45,133 nucleotides of DNA from Lachnospiraceae bacterium (lineage in GTDB: Bacteria > Bacillota > Clostridia > Lachnospirales > Lachnospiraceae), in contig JAFRIW010000031.1 in assembly GCA_017432565.1 (NCBI GenBank), positions 1 through 45,133 of the forward strand, given 5' to 3'. Below, piece by piece: positions 34,353 through 41,757 of this stretch. Made by a program: the position numbers and the translations under genes. The notes under the pieces are model-generated. The model searched no databases and was not told the origin of the DNA. It worked only from the letters and a program-made list of their open reading frames with translations. The first letter of the stretch is position 1; each line of letters starts with the position of its first letter.

Positions 34353-35585
34353 ATGTTTACGTACGAACAGGCACTGGAAAAGCTGCAGAAGTATGGACAG
34401 GAGCACGCACTCCGTCATTTCGCGGAGCTGTCTGAGGAAGAGCAGCGCGCACTGCTGGATCAGATTGAGGGACTGGATTTCTCCATGATCCACTATGTGC
34501 ACGACCGCGATGAGCTGCCGGCACGCGGCGAAATTTCTCCGCTGGGCGCGATGGAGATTCCGGAGATCGAAGAGAAGAAGGATTACTTCCGTCAGATCGG
34601 CGTGGACGCCGTGAAGCAGACGAAGGTCGGCGCAGTTCTTCTTGCGGGCGGCATGGGAACAAGACTTGGCAGCGACAACCCGAAGTGCATGTATGATATC
34701 GGCATCACGAAGCATGTGTACATCATGCAGCGGCTGATCGAGAACCTCATGGATGTCGTGAACGCTGCGGACGGCGTTGCAGTCCCGCTCTTCATCATGA
34801 CCAGCGACAAGAATCACGATGCGACTGTCGGATTCATGAAGGAGCACAACTATTTCGGCTATGATCCGGAGCGGATCTGGTTCTTCAAGCAGGAGATGGC
34901 ACCGGCCACCGACTATGACGGAAAGGTCTATCTGGAAGAGAAGAACCGCATTGCCTCCTCCCCGAACGGAAACGGCGGCTGGTTCATTTCCATGGACCGC
35001 GCAGGCCTTCTGGATGTTGTGCATGAGCTGGGCATCGAGTGGCTGAACTGCTTCGCAGTCGACAACGTTCTGCAGAGAATGGCGGATCCGGTCTTCGTCG
35101 GTGCGACGATCGATTCCGGCTGTGCCGCCGGCGCCAAAGTTGTCCGCAAGGTCGCTCCTGATGAGAAGGTCGGATGCCTGTGCCTCGAGGACGGCAAGCC
35201 GTCCATCATCGAGTACTATGACATGACACCGGAGCTGATGAACGCGAAGAATGAGAAGGGCGATCCCGCCTACAACTTCGGCGTCATCCTGAACTACCTG
35301 TTCCGCGTGAAGGATCTGGAGAAGATCATGAACGAAAGCTTCCCGCTGCACATCGTGGAGAAGAAGATTCCTTATATGAACGAGCAGGGTGAGTATGTCA
35401 AGCCCGAAGCCCCGAACGGCTACAAGTTCGAGTCCCTGGTGCTGGATATGATCCACCAGCTGGATTCCTGCCTGTCCTTCGAGGTTGAGCGCTGGAAGGA
35501 ATTCGCACCGATCAAGAACAAGACCGGCGTGGACAGCGTGGAATCCGCGCAGGAGCTCTGCAAAAAGAACGGAATTGAGCTGTAA
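34353..35585 (+). CDS. UDPGP-family UTP:sugar-1-phosphate uridylyltransferase (UDP-GlcNAc/UDP-Glc pyrophosphorylase)
   Basis: A 410-residue member of the eukaryotic-like UDPGP family, which makes UDP-GlcNAc, UDP-GalNAc or UDP-glucose. The nucleotide loop is VGAVLLAGGMGTRLGSDNPK near residue 91, followed by PLFIMTSDKNHDAT near 146, NGGWFISMDRAGLLD near 208, AVDNVLQRMADP near 236 and YNFGVILNYLF near 310. The ATG at 34353 has a strong AGGGAGGG site; an in-frame ATG at 34329 is less likely. It is followed by galE after 21 bases, a pair that would supply UDP-hexose precursors to the polysaccharide locus. The exact sugar cannot be fixed by reading. Confidence 0.85.
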   Translation: MFTYEQALEKLQKYGQEHALRHFAELSEEEQRALLDQIEGLDFSMIHYVHDRDELPARGEISPLGAMEIPEIEEKKDYFRQIGVDAVKQTKVGAVLLAGGMGTRLGSDNPKCMYDIGITKHVYIMQRLIENLMDVVNAADGVAVPLFIMTSDKNHDATVGFMKEHNYFGYDPERIWFFKQEMAPATDYDGKVYLEEKNRIASSPNGNGGWFISMDRAGLLDVVHELGIEWLNCFAVDNVLQRMADPVFVGATIDSGCAAGAKVVRKVAPDEKVGCLCLEDGKPSIIEYYDMTPELMNAKNEKGDPAYNFGVILNYLFRVKDLEKIMNESFPLHIVEKKIPYMNEQGEYVKPEAPNGYKFESLVLDMIHQLDSCLSFEVERWKEFAPIKNKTGVDSVESAQELCKKNGIEL

Positions 35586-35606
35586 ATTATACCTGGAGAG
35601 AAGAGA

Positions 35607-36623
35607 ATGAAGATTTTAGTTACCGGCGGTGCCGGGTTCATCGGAAGTCATACGGTTGTCGAGCTGCAAAGTGCAGGCTATGAGGTGGCAGTGGTCGACA
35701 ATCTTTACAACGCAAGTCCCAAGGTGATCGGACGCCTGGAGGCGATTACCGGCAAGAAAGTTCCTTTTTATAAGGTGGATATCCGGGACCGGGAAGGCCT
35801 GACGGAAGTTTTCGAGCAGGAAAAACCCGACGCCGTGATTCATTTTGCCGGACTGAAGGCAGTCGGCGAGTCTGTGCGCAAGCCGTGGGAATACTATGAG
35901 AACAACATAGGTGGGACGCTGGTCCTGACCGATGTCATGCGTAAATGCGGCTGCAAGAACATCATTTTCTCCTCCTCCGCGACGGTGTACGGAGATCCGG
36001 CGTTTATTCCGATCACTGAGGAGTGCCCGAAGGGAACCTGCACCAATCCTTACGGCTGGACCAAGTGGATGCTCGAGCAGATTCTGTCTGACCTGCACAC
36101 TGCGGATCCGGAGTGGAACGTGGTGCTGCTGCGCTACTTCAACCCGATCGGCGCGCACAAGAGCGGAACCATCGGCGAGAATCCCAACGGCATCCCGAAC
36201 AATCTGATGCCCTATATTACCCAGGTCGCCGTCGGCAAGCTGGAAAAGCTGCATGTGTTCGGAAATGACTATGACACCCACGACGGAACCGGCGTGCGCG
36301 ATTATATTCACGTCGTCGATCTGGCCAAAGGCCATGTGTGCGCATTAAAGAAGCTGGAGCCGGGCAGCGGGCTTTCGATCTACAACCTGGGAACCGGTGT
36401 GGGCTACAGCGTGCTGGATATTGTAAACAGCTTCGAGGAAGCGACCGGCGTTAAAATCCCGTATGTCATTGATCCGCGCAGAGCCGGCGACATCGCGGAG
36501 TGCTATTCCTCGCCCGAGAAGGCTGAGAAGGAGCTCGGCTGGAAGGCTGAGAACGGCATCCGCGAGATGTGTGAGGACGCCTGGCGCTGGCAGAGCATGA
36601 ATCCGCAGGGCTACGGAGACTGA
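35607..36623 (+). CDS. galE: UDP-glucose 4-epimerase
   Basis: A 338-residue short-chain dehydrogenase converting UDP-glucose and UDP-galactose (often also the N-acetyl forms). It starts MKILVTGGAGFIGSHTVVEL, and has HFAGLKAVGESVRKP near residue 81, FSSSATVYGDP near 122, the catalytic NPYGWTKWMLEQ (YxxxK) near 149, LRYFNPIGAH near 178 and GTGVRDYIHVVDLAKGH near 230, all matching classical GalE. A GAGAAGAG site precedes the ATG. It is co-directional with the pyrophosphorylase gene (21-base gap) and the small gene after it (13-base gap). Confidence 0.95.
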   Translation: MKILVTGGAGFIGSHTVVELQSAGYEVAVVDNLYNASPKVIGRLEAITGKKVPFYKVDIRDREGLTEVFEQEKPDAVIHFAGLKAVGESVRKPWEYYENNIGGTLVLTDVMRKCGCKNIIFSSSATVYGDPAFIPITEECPKGTCTNPYGWTKWMLEQILSDLHTADPEWNVVLLRYFNPIGAHKSGTIGENPNGIPNNLMPYITQVAVGKLEKLHVFGNDYDTHDGTGVRDYIHVVDLAKGHVCALKKLEPGSGLSIYNLGTGVGYSVLDIVNSFEEATGVKIPYVIDPRRAGDIAECYSSPEKAEKELGWKAENGIREMCEDAWRWQSMNPQGYGD

Positions 36624-36636
36624 CCGGGGGAATCGC

Positions 36637-36900
36637 ATGCGGATCTGGTTCAGGGAATGGAAGCAGAATCATATGCTGCGGGACACGGTGATCGAGGACG
36701 ATTCGGACGACACGCGGACGCACAAGGTCTTTCATGCCGTCACGGCAGCCTGCCGGGAATTTGATCTGGCAGAGCCGATCTGGCTGGACAGCGTCATCCG
36801 CGATTTCAAGCGTCACGCGAGAGCCCGCTTCACGAGGGACTGCTTCGTCGAGGAGCTGGATTTTGACTATCTCGAGATCTGGGTCATCGAGGAAGACTGA
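36637..36900 (+). CDS. Small protein of unknown function
   Basis: An 87-residue acidic and basic mixed protein without membrane segment or signal peptide. Text such as MRIWFREWKQNHMLRDTVIE, REFDLAEPIWLDSVIRDFKR and DFDYLEIWVIEED looks like a compact folded domain, and the codon use agrees with neighbouring genes. GGGGGAAT lies before the ATG. I do not recognise a named family with confidence. It follows galE after 13 bases and is probably on the same transcript; no terminator separates them. Confidence 0.7.
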   Translation: MRIWFREWKQNHMLRDTVIEDDSDDTRTHKVFHAVTAACREFDLAEPIWLDSVIRDFKRHARARFTRDCFVEELDFDYLEIWVIEED

Positions 36901-37028
36901 TCCGGAAGAGGTTTTCGCCGTAACCTGAGAGAACACATTTTTCGCATTTTATTTTCACATTTTGAACACAATTGCCTCCTATACTGGCTGTTATCAAAAA
37001 GATAATAACTGGTACAGGAGGCATGATT

Positions 37029-38576
37029 ATGTACAAAGATAATTATTCCGGAAGTCCTTTTGAAGAGAACAGTTCAGAACGGGTAAATGATCAGCAGGAG
37101 ACCATTTCCCAGTACGGTGAGATGCATCAGGAGAACGGAAACAGATACGGCTCATACGACTATCGTTATAACGGCACGCCCGGAGCCGATCATTCCGCGG
37201 CAAATCAGAAAGCCCGCAAAAAGAGCAGCTTCGGCAGAACTCTGGCGGTGATTATGGCCGTCGCGGTGACGGCGGGATGCCTGTGCGGAGCCGGTGTCTA
37301 CGGACTGAGCAAATTCGCGCAGACCAAGGTTTCCAAATCACAGGACGGCAGCAGCTGGAGCTTCAGCTGGAGTCTGGGGGATGATTTCGGAGATCTGTTC
37401 AGACAGAAGGATGACAAGAGCCTGACGGAGCAGGCAGGGGATGATAAGAACGCTTCCGATTCAGAGAAGGGATCGGACGAATCCAGACTGACGCTGACAC
37501 AGAACAGCAAGGATAAAGAGTCCGAACCGAAGACATCGATCGAAGTCAGTCACGCGACCGCAGTGGTGACCGATGTCACGGAAGTCGCGGAAAACGTGAT
37601 GCCGTCTGTTGTCTCCGTCTTCAATAATTACACAGCCAAAACCCGCGACTGGTGGGGCCAGACCTATTATCAGGATGCGCAGAGCACCGGCTCCGGCATT
37701 ATCATCGCGGAGAGCGAGGACGGTAAAGAGCTTCTGATTGCGACGAACAATCACGTGGTGGAAGGCGAAGACAGCCTGCAGGTACAGTTCATTGATAATG
37801 AGACGGTCGACGCACAGCTCAAGGGAACCGATCCCGAGAACGACCTGGCGGTGATCGTGGTTGAAATGGATGATCTGACGGACGAGACGAAGGCCGCGAT
37901 TAAGGTCGCCACCCTCGGTGTCTCGGACGAGCTGAAAATCGGCGAGCCCGCAATCGCTATCGGCAATGCCCTCGGATATGGTCAGTCTGTGACAACCGGT
38001 GTCATCAGTGCGCTGAACCGTGAGATCATGACAGAAGACGGAACCACCAGCGGAGCACTGATCCAGACAGACGCGGCCATCAACTTCGGCAATTCGGGCG
38101 GCGCGCTGTGCAACATCGCCGGCGAAGTCATCGGCATCAACTCCAACAAGATCGGCGGCAACGCCGTTGAAGGTATGGGCTACGCCATTCCGATCGACCG
38201 GGCAGTCCCGATCATCGAGGATCTGATGAATAAAGAGACCAGAGAACACTATTCCGAGGAAGAGCAGGGTTATCTGGGCATCAACGGTGTCAGCGTGACC
38301 GAGCAGGTCGCAGCGGCCTATCACATGCCGGAGGGCGCTTACATCGCTGAGATCATCGATGGAAGCGGCGCCGCAAAATCCGACCTGGTCAAGGGCGATA
38401 TCATTACAGCTGTCAACGACGAGAAGGTCAGAAGTATGGAGGATCTCAAGGAACAGCTCTCCTATCACGCAGCCGGCGAGACCATTACCCTCACCGTAGA
38501 GAGAATGGATGATAAGGGTGACTACAACGAACTGTCGGTCGAAGTCACACTGAGCTCGAAGAGCGATCTCGGCTGA
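37029..38576 (+). CDS. HtrA/DegP-type trypsin-like serine protease with PDZ domain
   Basis: A 515-residue membrane-anchored quality-control protease. A cytoplasmic segment (about 1-70) precedes one membrane helix (about 75-95, LAVIMAVAVTAGCLCGAGVYG), then a low-complexity Ser/Asp/Lys stretch and the protease domain. The catalytic triad is His in IATNNHVVEG near 239, Asp in TDPENDLAVIVVE near 274 and Ser in INFGNSGGALCN near 356. A PDZ domain (GYLGINGVSVTEQ to the C-terminus) follows. AGGAGG at 37016-37021 stands seven bases before ATG 37029; the ATG at 37023 is too close. It is a single gene with its own strong terminator. HtrA proteins of this form degrade misfolded secreted proteins. Confidence 0.92.
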   Translation: MYKDNYSGSPFEENSSERVNDQQETISQYGEMHQENGNRYGSYDYRYNGTPGADHSAANQKARKKSSFGRTLAVIMAVAVTAGCLCGAGVYGLSKFAQTKVSKSQDGSSWSFSWSLGDDFGDLFRQKDDKSLTEQAGDDKNASDSEKGSDESRLTLTQNSKDKESEPKTSIEVSHATAVVTDVTEVAENVMPSVVSVFNNYTAKTRDWWGQTYYQDAQSTGSGIIIAESEDGKELLIATNNHVVEGEDSLQVQFIDNETVDAQLKGTDPENDLAVIVVEMDDLTDETKAAIKVATLGVSDELKIGEPAIAIGNALGYGQSVTTGVISALNREIMTEDGTTSGALIQTDAAINFGNSGGALCNIAGEVIGINSNKIGGNAVEGMGYAIPIDRAVPIIEDLMNKETREHYSEEEQGYLGINGVSVTEQVAAAYHMPEGAYIAEIIDGSGAAKSDLVKGDIITAVNDEKVRSMEDLKEQLSYHAAGETITLTVERMDDKGDYNELSVEVTLSSKSDLG

Positions 38577-38633
38577 TCAAAACAGGAAATGCATTGTATG
38601 CATTAACCAGGTGAATCCAGCGAACACGGCAGA

Positions 38634-38684
38634 CCCGGCGGAAACTTCTTCCCTTAAAGAGACAGAAGTTTCCGCCGGGCTTTT
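38634..38684 (+). terminator. Strong intrinsic terminator of the HtrA gene
   Basis: A perfect 16-bp stem (38634-38649 with 38664-38679; arms CCCGGCGGAAACTTCT and AGAAGTTTCCGCCGGG) with a 14-base loop, followed by CTTTTCTG. It lies 58 bases after the stop codon. Confidence 0.9.
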
Positions 38685-38697
38685 CTGTGCCCGGGGG

Positions 38698-38788
38698 CTA
38701 AACTCATACAAGCTAAATCCGACAGTAAAGATTGCGGGAGAGTACTGTCATAAGCAAGCGCAAGCTAAATCTAACAGTATGAGTTTAG
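38698..38788. repeat. Nested inverted and direct repeats upstream of the clpX-like gene
   Basis: The ends are a perfect 12-bp inverted repeat, CTAAACTCATAC (38698-38709) and GTATGAGTTTAG (38777-38788). Inside are two direct copies of a 19-mer, CAAGCTAAATCCGACAGTA (38709-38727) and CAAGCTAAATCTAACAGTA (38761-38779), differing at two bases. GACAGTA (38721-38727) also forms an inverted pair with TACTGTC (38743-38749). The block lies between the HtrA terminator and the clpX promoter. It could be an operator array, a structured RNA or a small miniature element. With the leader it fills the 366-base gap 38577-38942; nothing else was seen there. Confidence 0.75.
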
Positions 38789-38799
38789 AAAATGTTTAT

Positions 38800-38828
38800 T
38801 TGTGCAGGACGTGTTTGTGCTCTATACT
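38800..38828 (+). promoter_or_regulatory. Promoter of the clpX-lspA unit
   Basis: TTGTGC (38800-38805) and TATACT (38823-38828) are 17 bases apart; the -10 box is 5/6 and the -35 box 3/6 to consensus. The nested repeat block ends 11 bases upstream, a position suited to regulation of this promoter. Confidence 0.5.
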
Positions 38829-38907
38829 TGTTCAAGACACGAATCATTAACAGAACCTGTTGAATTTAATGCATCAGCAGTTACAGACAACGGATTAATC
38901 AGGAGGA

Positions 38908-38946
38908 ATGCCGCGCGGCGGAGCCGGCGGCACAGAAAATAGATGA
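38908..38946 (+). CDS. 12-codon leader ORF overlapping the clpX start
   Basis: The strongest ribosome site of the region (AGGAGG, 38901-38906) serves an ATG at 38908, not the clpX start. It opens a 12-residue frame, MPRGGAGGTENR, whose TGA (38944-38946) overlaps the clpX ATG (38943-38945) in the ATGA pattern. The clpX ATG has no clear site of its own, so it may be translated by coupling from this leader. The leader is GC-rich and Gly/Arg-rich. Its reality as a translated peptide is not shown; an alternative is that the AGGAGG simply recruits ribosomes that reinitiate. Confidence 0.4.
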   Translation: MPRGGAGGTENR

Positions 38947-40538
38947 GTGATCAGGACAAAATGCAGGATGTCTGCGCAATCTGCCATCGTACAGAAGATA
39001 CAGCGGGCAAAATGGTGGCCATGCCGAACGGGATGAAGGTCTGCACGGACTGCATGAACCGGATGATGCAGGCGGCCAGCCAGCTTGATTTTTCAAGCAT
39101 GTTTCAGAATATGGGCAGCTTCCCCAGCATGGAAGAGTGGATGAAGGCCATGACGACGCAGCCCGGACCGGAGACGTCTGTCACTGAGAGCGGGGAGAGC
39201 CTGCCCGAAAAGAAAGACACAGCGTCAGTCACCGGCTCCGACGACAGGCCGCAGGAGCCCGGTGAACCCGATGAAAAGGAAAAGGACGGGAAGGAAGAGA
39301 GCAGCGGCGGAAAACGCCCCGGTGTCACTTTCCTCAATCTGGGAGACCTTTTCGGCGGCGGTCCTTTTATGGGACAGCAGCAGAAAGCCCCTAAAAAGAA
39401 GAAAAAGGAGAACCGCAAGCCCGTGTTCTCCGTGGACAATATGCCCGCTCCCCACAAGATCAAAGAGGAGCTGGACAAGTATGTAATCGGACAGGAGAAG
39501 GCGAAAAAGCTGATCTCGGTCGCGGCCTACAACCACTATAAGCGGGTGAAAAACAAAGAGGCCGCCAGCGATATTGAGATCGAGAAATCCAATATCCTGC
39601 TGATCGGACCGACCGGGTCCGGCAAGACCTATCTTGTCAAAACACTGGCCAGGATTCTGGATGTGCCGCTCGCCATCACGGATGCGACTTCCCTGACAGA
39701 AGCCGGCTATATCGGCGATGATATTGAGAGCGTCGTCTCCAAGCTGCTCGACGAGGCGGACAACGACATCGAGAAAACCGAGCGGGGCATTATTTTTATC
39801 GATGAGATCGACAAGATCGCCAAGAAGAAAAACCTGAATTCACGGGACGTCTCCGGCGAAGCGGTGCAGCAGGGAATGCTCAAGCTCCTGGAAGGCGCGG
39901 ATATCGAAGTGCCCGTCGGCGCCAGCAGCAAAAATTCGATGGTCCCCATGACCACCGTCAATACGGAAAACATCCTGTTCATTTGCGGCGGCGCGTTTCC
40001 CGAGCTGGAGAATATTATCGCACAGCGGCTGATGAAGAAGACTTCGCTGGGCTTCGGCGCGATCTTAAAAGACGATATTACGAGGGATAAAAACCTTCTT
40101 GAGCAGGTGACGACCGACGATCTGCGCGAGTTCGGCATGATTCCGGAATTTCTGGGCAGACTGCCCATTACCTGCACCCTGCAGAATCTCGATGAGGATA
40201 TGCTGGTCCGTATCCTGAAAGAGCCGAAGAACGCGATTCTGAAACAGTATCAGAAGCTCCTGCAGCTGGACGAAGTGGACCTGCAGTTTGAGGACGAAGC
40301 CCTGCGCGCCATCGCGCGCAAAGCGCTGGCAAAGGACACCGGTGCGCGTGCTCTCCGCTCCATCATTGAAGAATTCATGACAGATATCATGTACGAGATT
40401 CCCAAGGATGAGAACATCGGACAGGTGATCATCACGAAGGAATATGTGGAGGGAACCGGCAGCCCGCGGGTCGAAATCAGAACCGAACGCCCGCACAGCC
40501 AGCTGCGGATCGAGGCGGCGGAGGCGGCCGCCGAATAA
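38943..40538 (+). CDS. clpX: Divergent ClpX-type AAA+ unfoldase
   Basis: A 531-residue ClpX relative, about 110 residues longer than usual. An N-terminal zinc domain (CAICHRTED and CTDCMNRM, residues 11-42) is joined by a long charged linker (about 70-165, Glu/Lys/Pro/Gly rich) to the AAA+ core. The core has PHKIKEELDKYVIGQEKAK, Walker A GPTGSGKTYLVKTLA near 222, pore loop GYIGDDIES near 255, Walker B IIFIDEIDKIA near 283, GEAVQQGMLKLLEGA near 305, ILFICGGAFPELENII near 344 and the Arg finger EFLGRLP near 404. The RKH substrate-selecting loop of classical ClpX is replaced by ASSKNSMVPM, and the ClpP-docking IGF loop reads LGF (KTSLGFGA). It therefore looks like a specialised paralogue rather than the housekeeping ClpX; clpP is not adjacent. 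Confidence 0.85.
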   Translation: MSDQDKMQDVCAICHRTEDTAGKMVAMPNGMKVCTDCMNRMMQAASQLDFSSMFQNMGSFPSMEEWMKAMTTQPGPETSVTESGESLPEKKDTASVTGSDDRPQEPGEPDEKEKDGKEESSGGKRPGVTFLNLGDLFGGGPFMGQQQKAPKKKKKENRKPVFSVDNMPAPHKIKEELDKYVIGQEKAKKLISVAAYNHYKRVKNKEAASDIEIEKSNILLIGPTGSGKTYLVKTLARILDVPLAITDATSLTEAGYIGDDIESVVSKLLDEADNDIEKTERGIIFIDEIDKIAKKKNLNSRDVSGEAVQQGMLKLLEGADIEVPVGASSKNSMVPMTTVNTENILFICGGAFPELENIIAQRLMKKTSLGFGAILKDDITRDKNLLEQVTTDDLREFGMIPEFLGRLPITCTLQNLDEDMLVRILKEPKNAILKQYQKLLQLDEVDLQFEDEALRAIARKALAKDTGARALRSIIEEFMTDIMYEIPKDENIGQVIITKEYVEGTGSPRVEIRTERPHSQLRIEAAEAAAE

Positions 40539-40549
40539 GAGAGGACAAA

Positions 40550-41023
40550 ATGTGGAACGTGCTCTATGTACTGCTCTCGGCCTTTCTTTTTCTGACAGAC
40601 CAGGGCTGCAAAAGACAGATTAAGAAAAACTACCGGCTGGGACAGCGAAACCCGAAGCCATACTGCGGCGGGCTGGTGACGATCCTCCGGAGCCGCAATG
40701 AAGGGGCTGCGTTCAATCTGATGGGAAAGTATCCGGCGCTGGTCCGGCTGCTGTCAGTCATCCTCACAGCGGTCTGCACGTTGGTTTTCCTGCTGACACT
40801 GACCAGGAGCGGAAGCGGGCTTCTCAAAACCGGTATGGCACTGCTCACCGGCGGGGCCTTCAGCAACACGCTGGACCGCATCCGGGAAAAGCAGGTTACG
40901 GACTACATCAGCTTCCGCTTCGGACCGCCGGCTTTCCGTGAAATTGCGTTCAATATTGCGGATTTTGCCATCGCGCTGGGCGGCGTTCTTCTGATCCTCG
41001 GATCGGGCGTGGAAAGCGTTTGA
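40550..41023 (+). CDS. Divergent signal peptidase II (LspA-like)
   Basis: A 157-residue membrane protein with four probable helices. Signal peptidase II removes lipoprotein signal peptides. The family blocks are present in altered form: FLTDQGCKR (classical LDQ-TK) near residue 15, LRSRNEGAAFNLMG (NxGxAF) near 47, GGAFSNTLDRI near 102 with the first catalytic Asp, QVTDYISFRFG, and FNIADFAIALGG near 134 with the second. The classical GNLxDR reads SNTLDR. It starts 11 bases after the clpX stop behind GAGAGG. Whether it is the cell's main LspA or a paralogue cannot be told. Confidence 0.75.
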   Translation: MWNVLYVLLSAFLFLTDQGCKRQIKKNYRLGQRNPKPYCGGLVTILRSRNEGAAFNLMGKYPALVRLLSVILTAVCTLVFLLTLTRSGSGLLKTGMALLTGGAFSNTLDRIREKQVTDYISFRFGPPAFREIAFNIADFAIALGGVLLILGSGVESV

Positions 41024-41048
41024 CATCACATGAACAACTACGTATAAT
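41020..41048 (+). promoter_or_regulatory. Consensus sigma-A promoter of greA
   Basis: TTGACA (41020-41025) and TATAAT (41043-41048) with a 17-base spacer: a perfect match to consensus. The -35 box overlaps the stop codon of the lspA-like gene. A small hairpin (GGAATT 41060-41065, AATTCC 41070-41075) lies in the leader. Confidence 0.88.
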
Positions 41049-41116
41049 TATGTGCTATCGGAATTCGGAAATTCCAAATGAAAAAATATAATTGGTAGCA
41101 AAGGGGATGGGTCATC

Positions 41117-41605
41117 ATGGAAGAAAAAAAGAACATTCTGACTTATGAGGGGCTCAAAAAGTACGAGGATGAGCTGCATGATCTGAAGGTCAACCGCCGC
41201 AAGGAAGTTGCCCAGAAGATTAAGGAAGCAAGAGAGCAGGGCGACCTGTCTGAGAACGCCGAGTACGATGCAGCGAAAGACGAACAGCGGGATATCGAAG
41301 CCAGAATCGAGGAATTGGAAAAAATTCTGAAGAATGTGGAAGTTGTTGTCGAGGAAGAGGTGGATCTGAACACCATCAACGTCGGCTGCAAGGTTCTTCT
41401 TCACGATGAGGAGTTTGACGAGGACATCGAGTACAAGATCGTCGGTTCCTCCGAGGCGGACAGCCTTTCCGGCAAGATTTCCAACGAATCACCGGTAGGC
41501 CACGCACTGATCGGTGCCAAAATCGGCGACACTGTCGAAGTTGTCACACCGGCCGGTGCCTCTCACTTCAAAGTTCTCGAGATTCAGAGATCGGAAGTGG
41601 CGTAA
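41117..41605 (+). CDS. greA: Transcription elongation factor GreA
   Basis: A 162-residue factor that enters the RNA polymerase secondary channel and stimulates cleavage of backtracked RNA. The N-terminal coiled coil starts LTYEGLKKYEDELHDLK and carries the acidic tip block EQGDLSENAEYDAAKDEQ (about residues 39-56) that holds the catalytic carboxylates. The C-terminal FKBP-like domain includes YKIVGSSEADSLSGKISNES and SPVGHALIGAKIGDTVEVV. Length and sequence are entirely typical. AAGGGGATGGG precedes the ATG. A perfect consensus promoter upstream and a terminator downstream make it an independent unit. Confidence 0.97.
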   Translation: MEEKKNILTYEGLKKYEDELHDLKVNRRKEVAQKIKEAREQGDLSENAEYDAAKDEQRDIEARIEELEKILKNVEVVVEEEVDLNTINVGCKVLLHDEEFDEDIEYKIVGSSEADSLSGKISNESPVGHALIGAKIGDTVEVVTPAGASHFKVLEIQRSEVA

Positions 41606-41645
41606 GGCGGAAGATCACAGTCAGAAACTTGTATAAAAGTAACAG

Positions 41646-41690
41646 GAATGCCCTCTGCAGAGCCGAAAGGTTCGTCGGGGGCATTCTTTT
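41646..41690 (+). terminator. Intrinsic terminator of greA
   Basis: GAATGCCC (41646-41653) pairs with GGGCATTC (41679-41686), followed by TTTT. A few extra pairs may extend the stem inside the loop. Confidence 0.75.
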
Positions 41691-41757
41691 CATATCCGGA
41701 TTTACCTGTTAAAATACTTTTCACGGGTAATTTGTTTATACAGGAAAGAGGAAGAAC

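Noticed and set aside
36962..36985. Promoter of the HtrA gene from TTGAAC and TATACT
   Set aside because: The boxes are only 12 bases apart, too close for a sigma-A promoter, and no better -35 box was found.
38698..38788. CRISPR array
   Set aside because: Only two imperfect direct copies, one spacer, strong overlapping inverted repeats and no cas genes.
38611..38850. 79-codon open frame after the HtrA gene
   Set aside because: It runs through the terminator stem and the nested repeats and has no convincing ribosome site.
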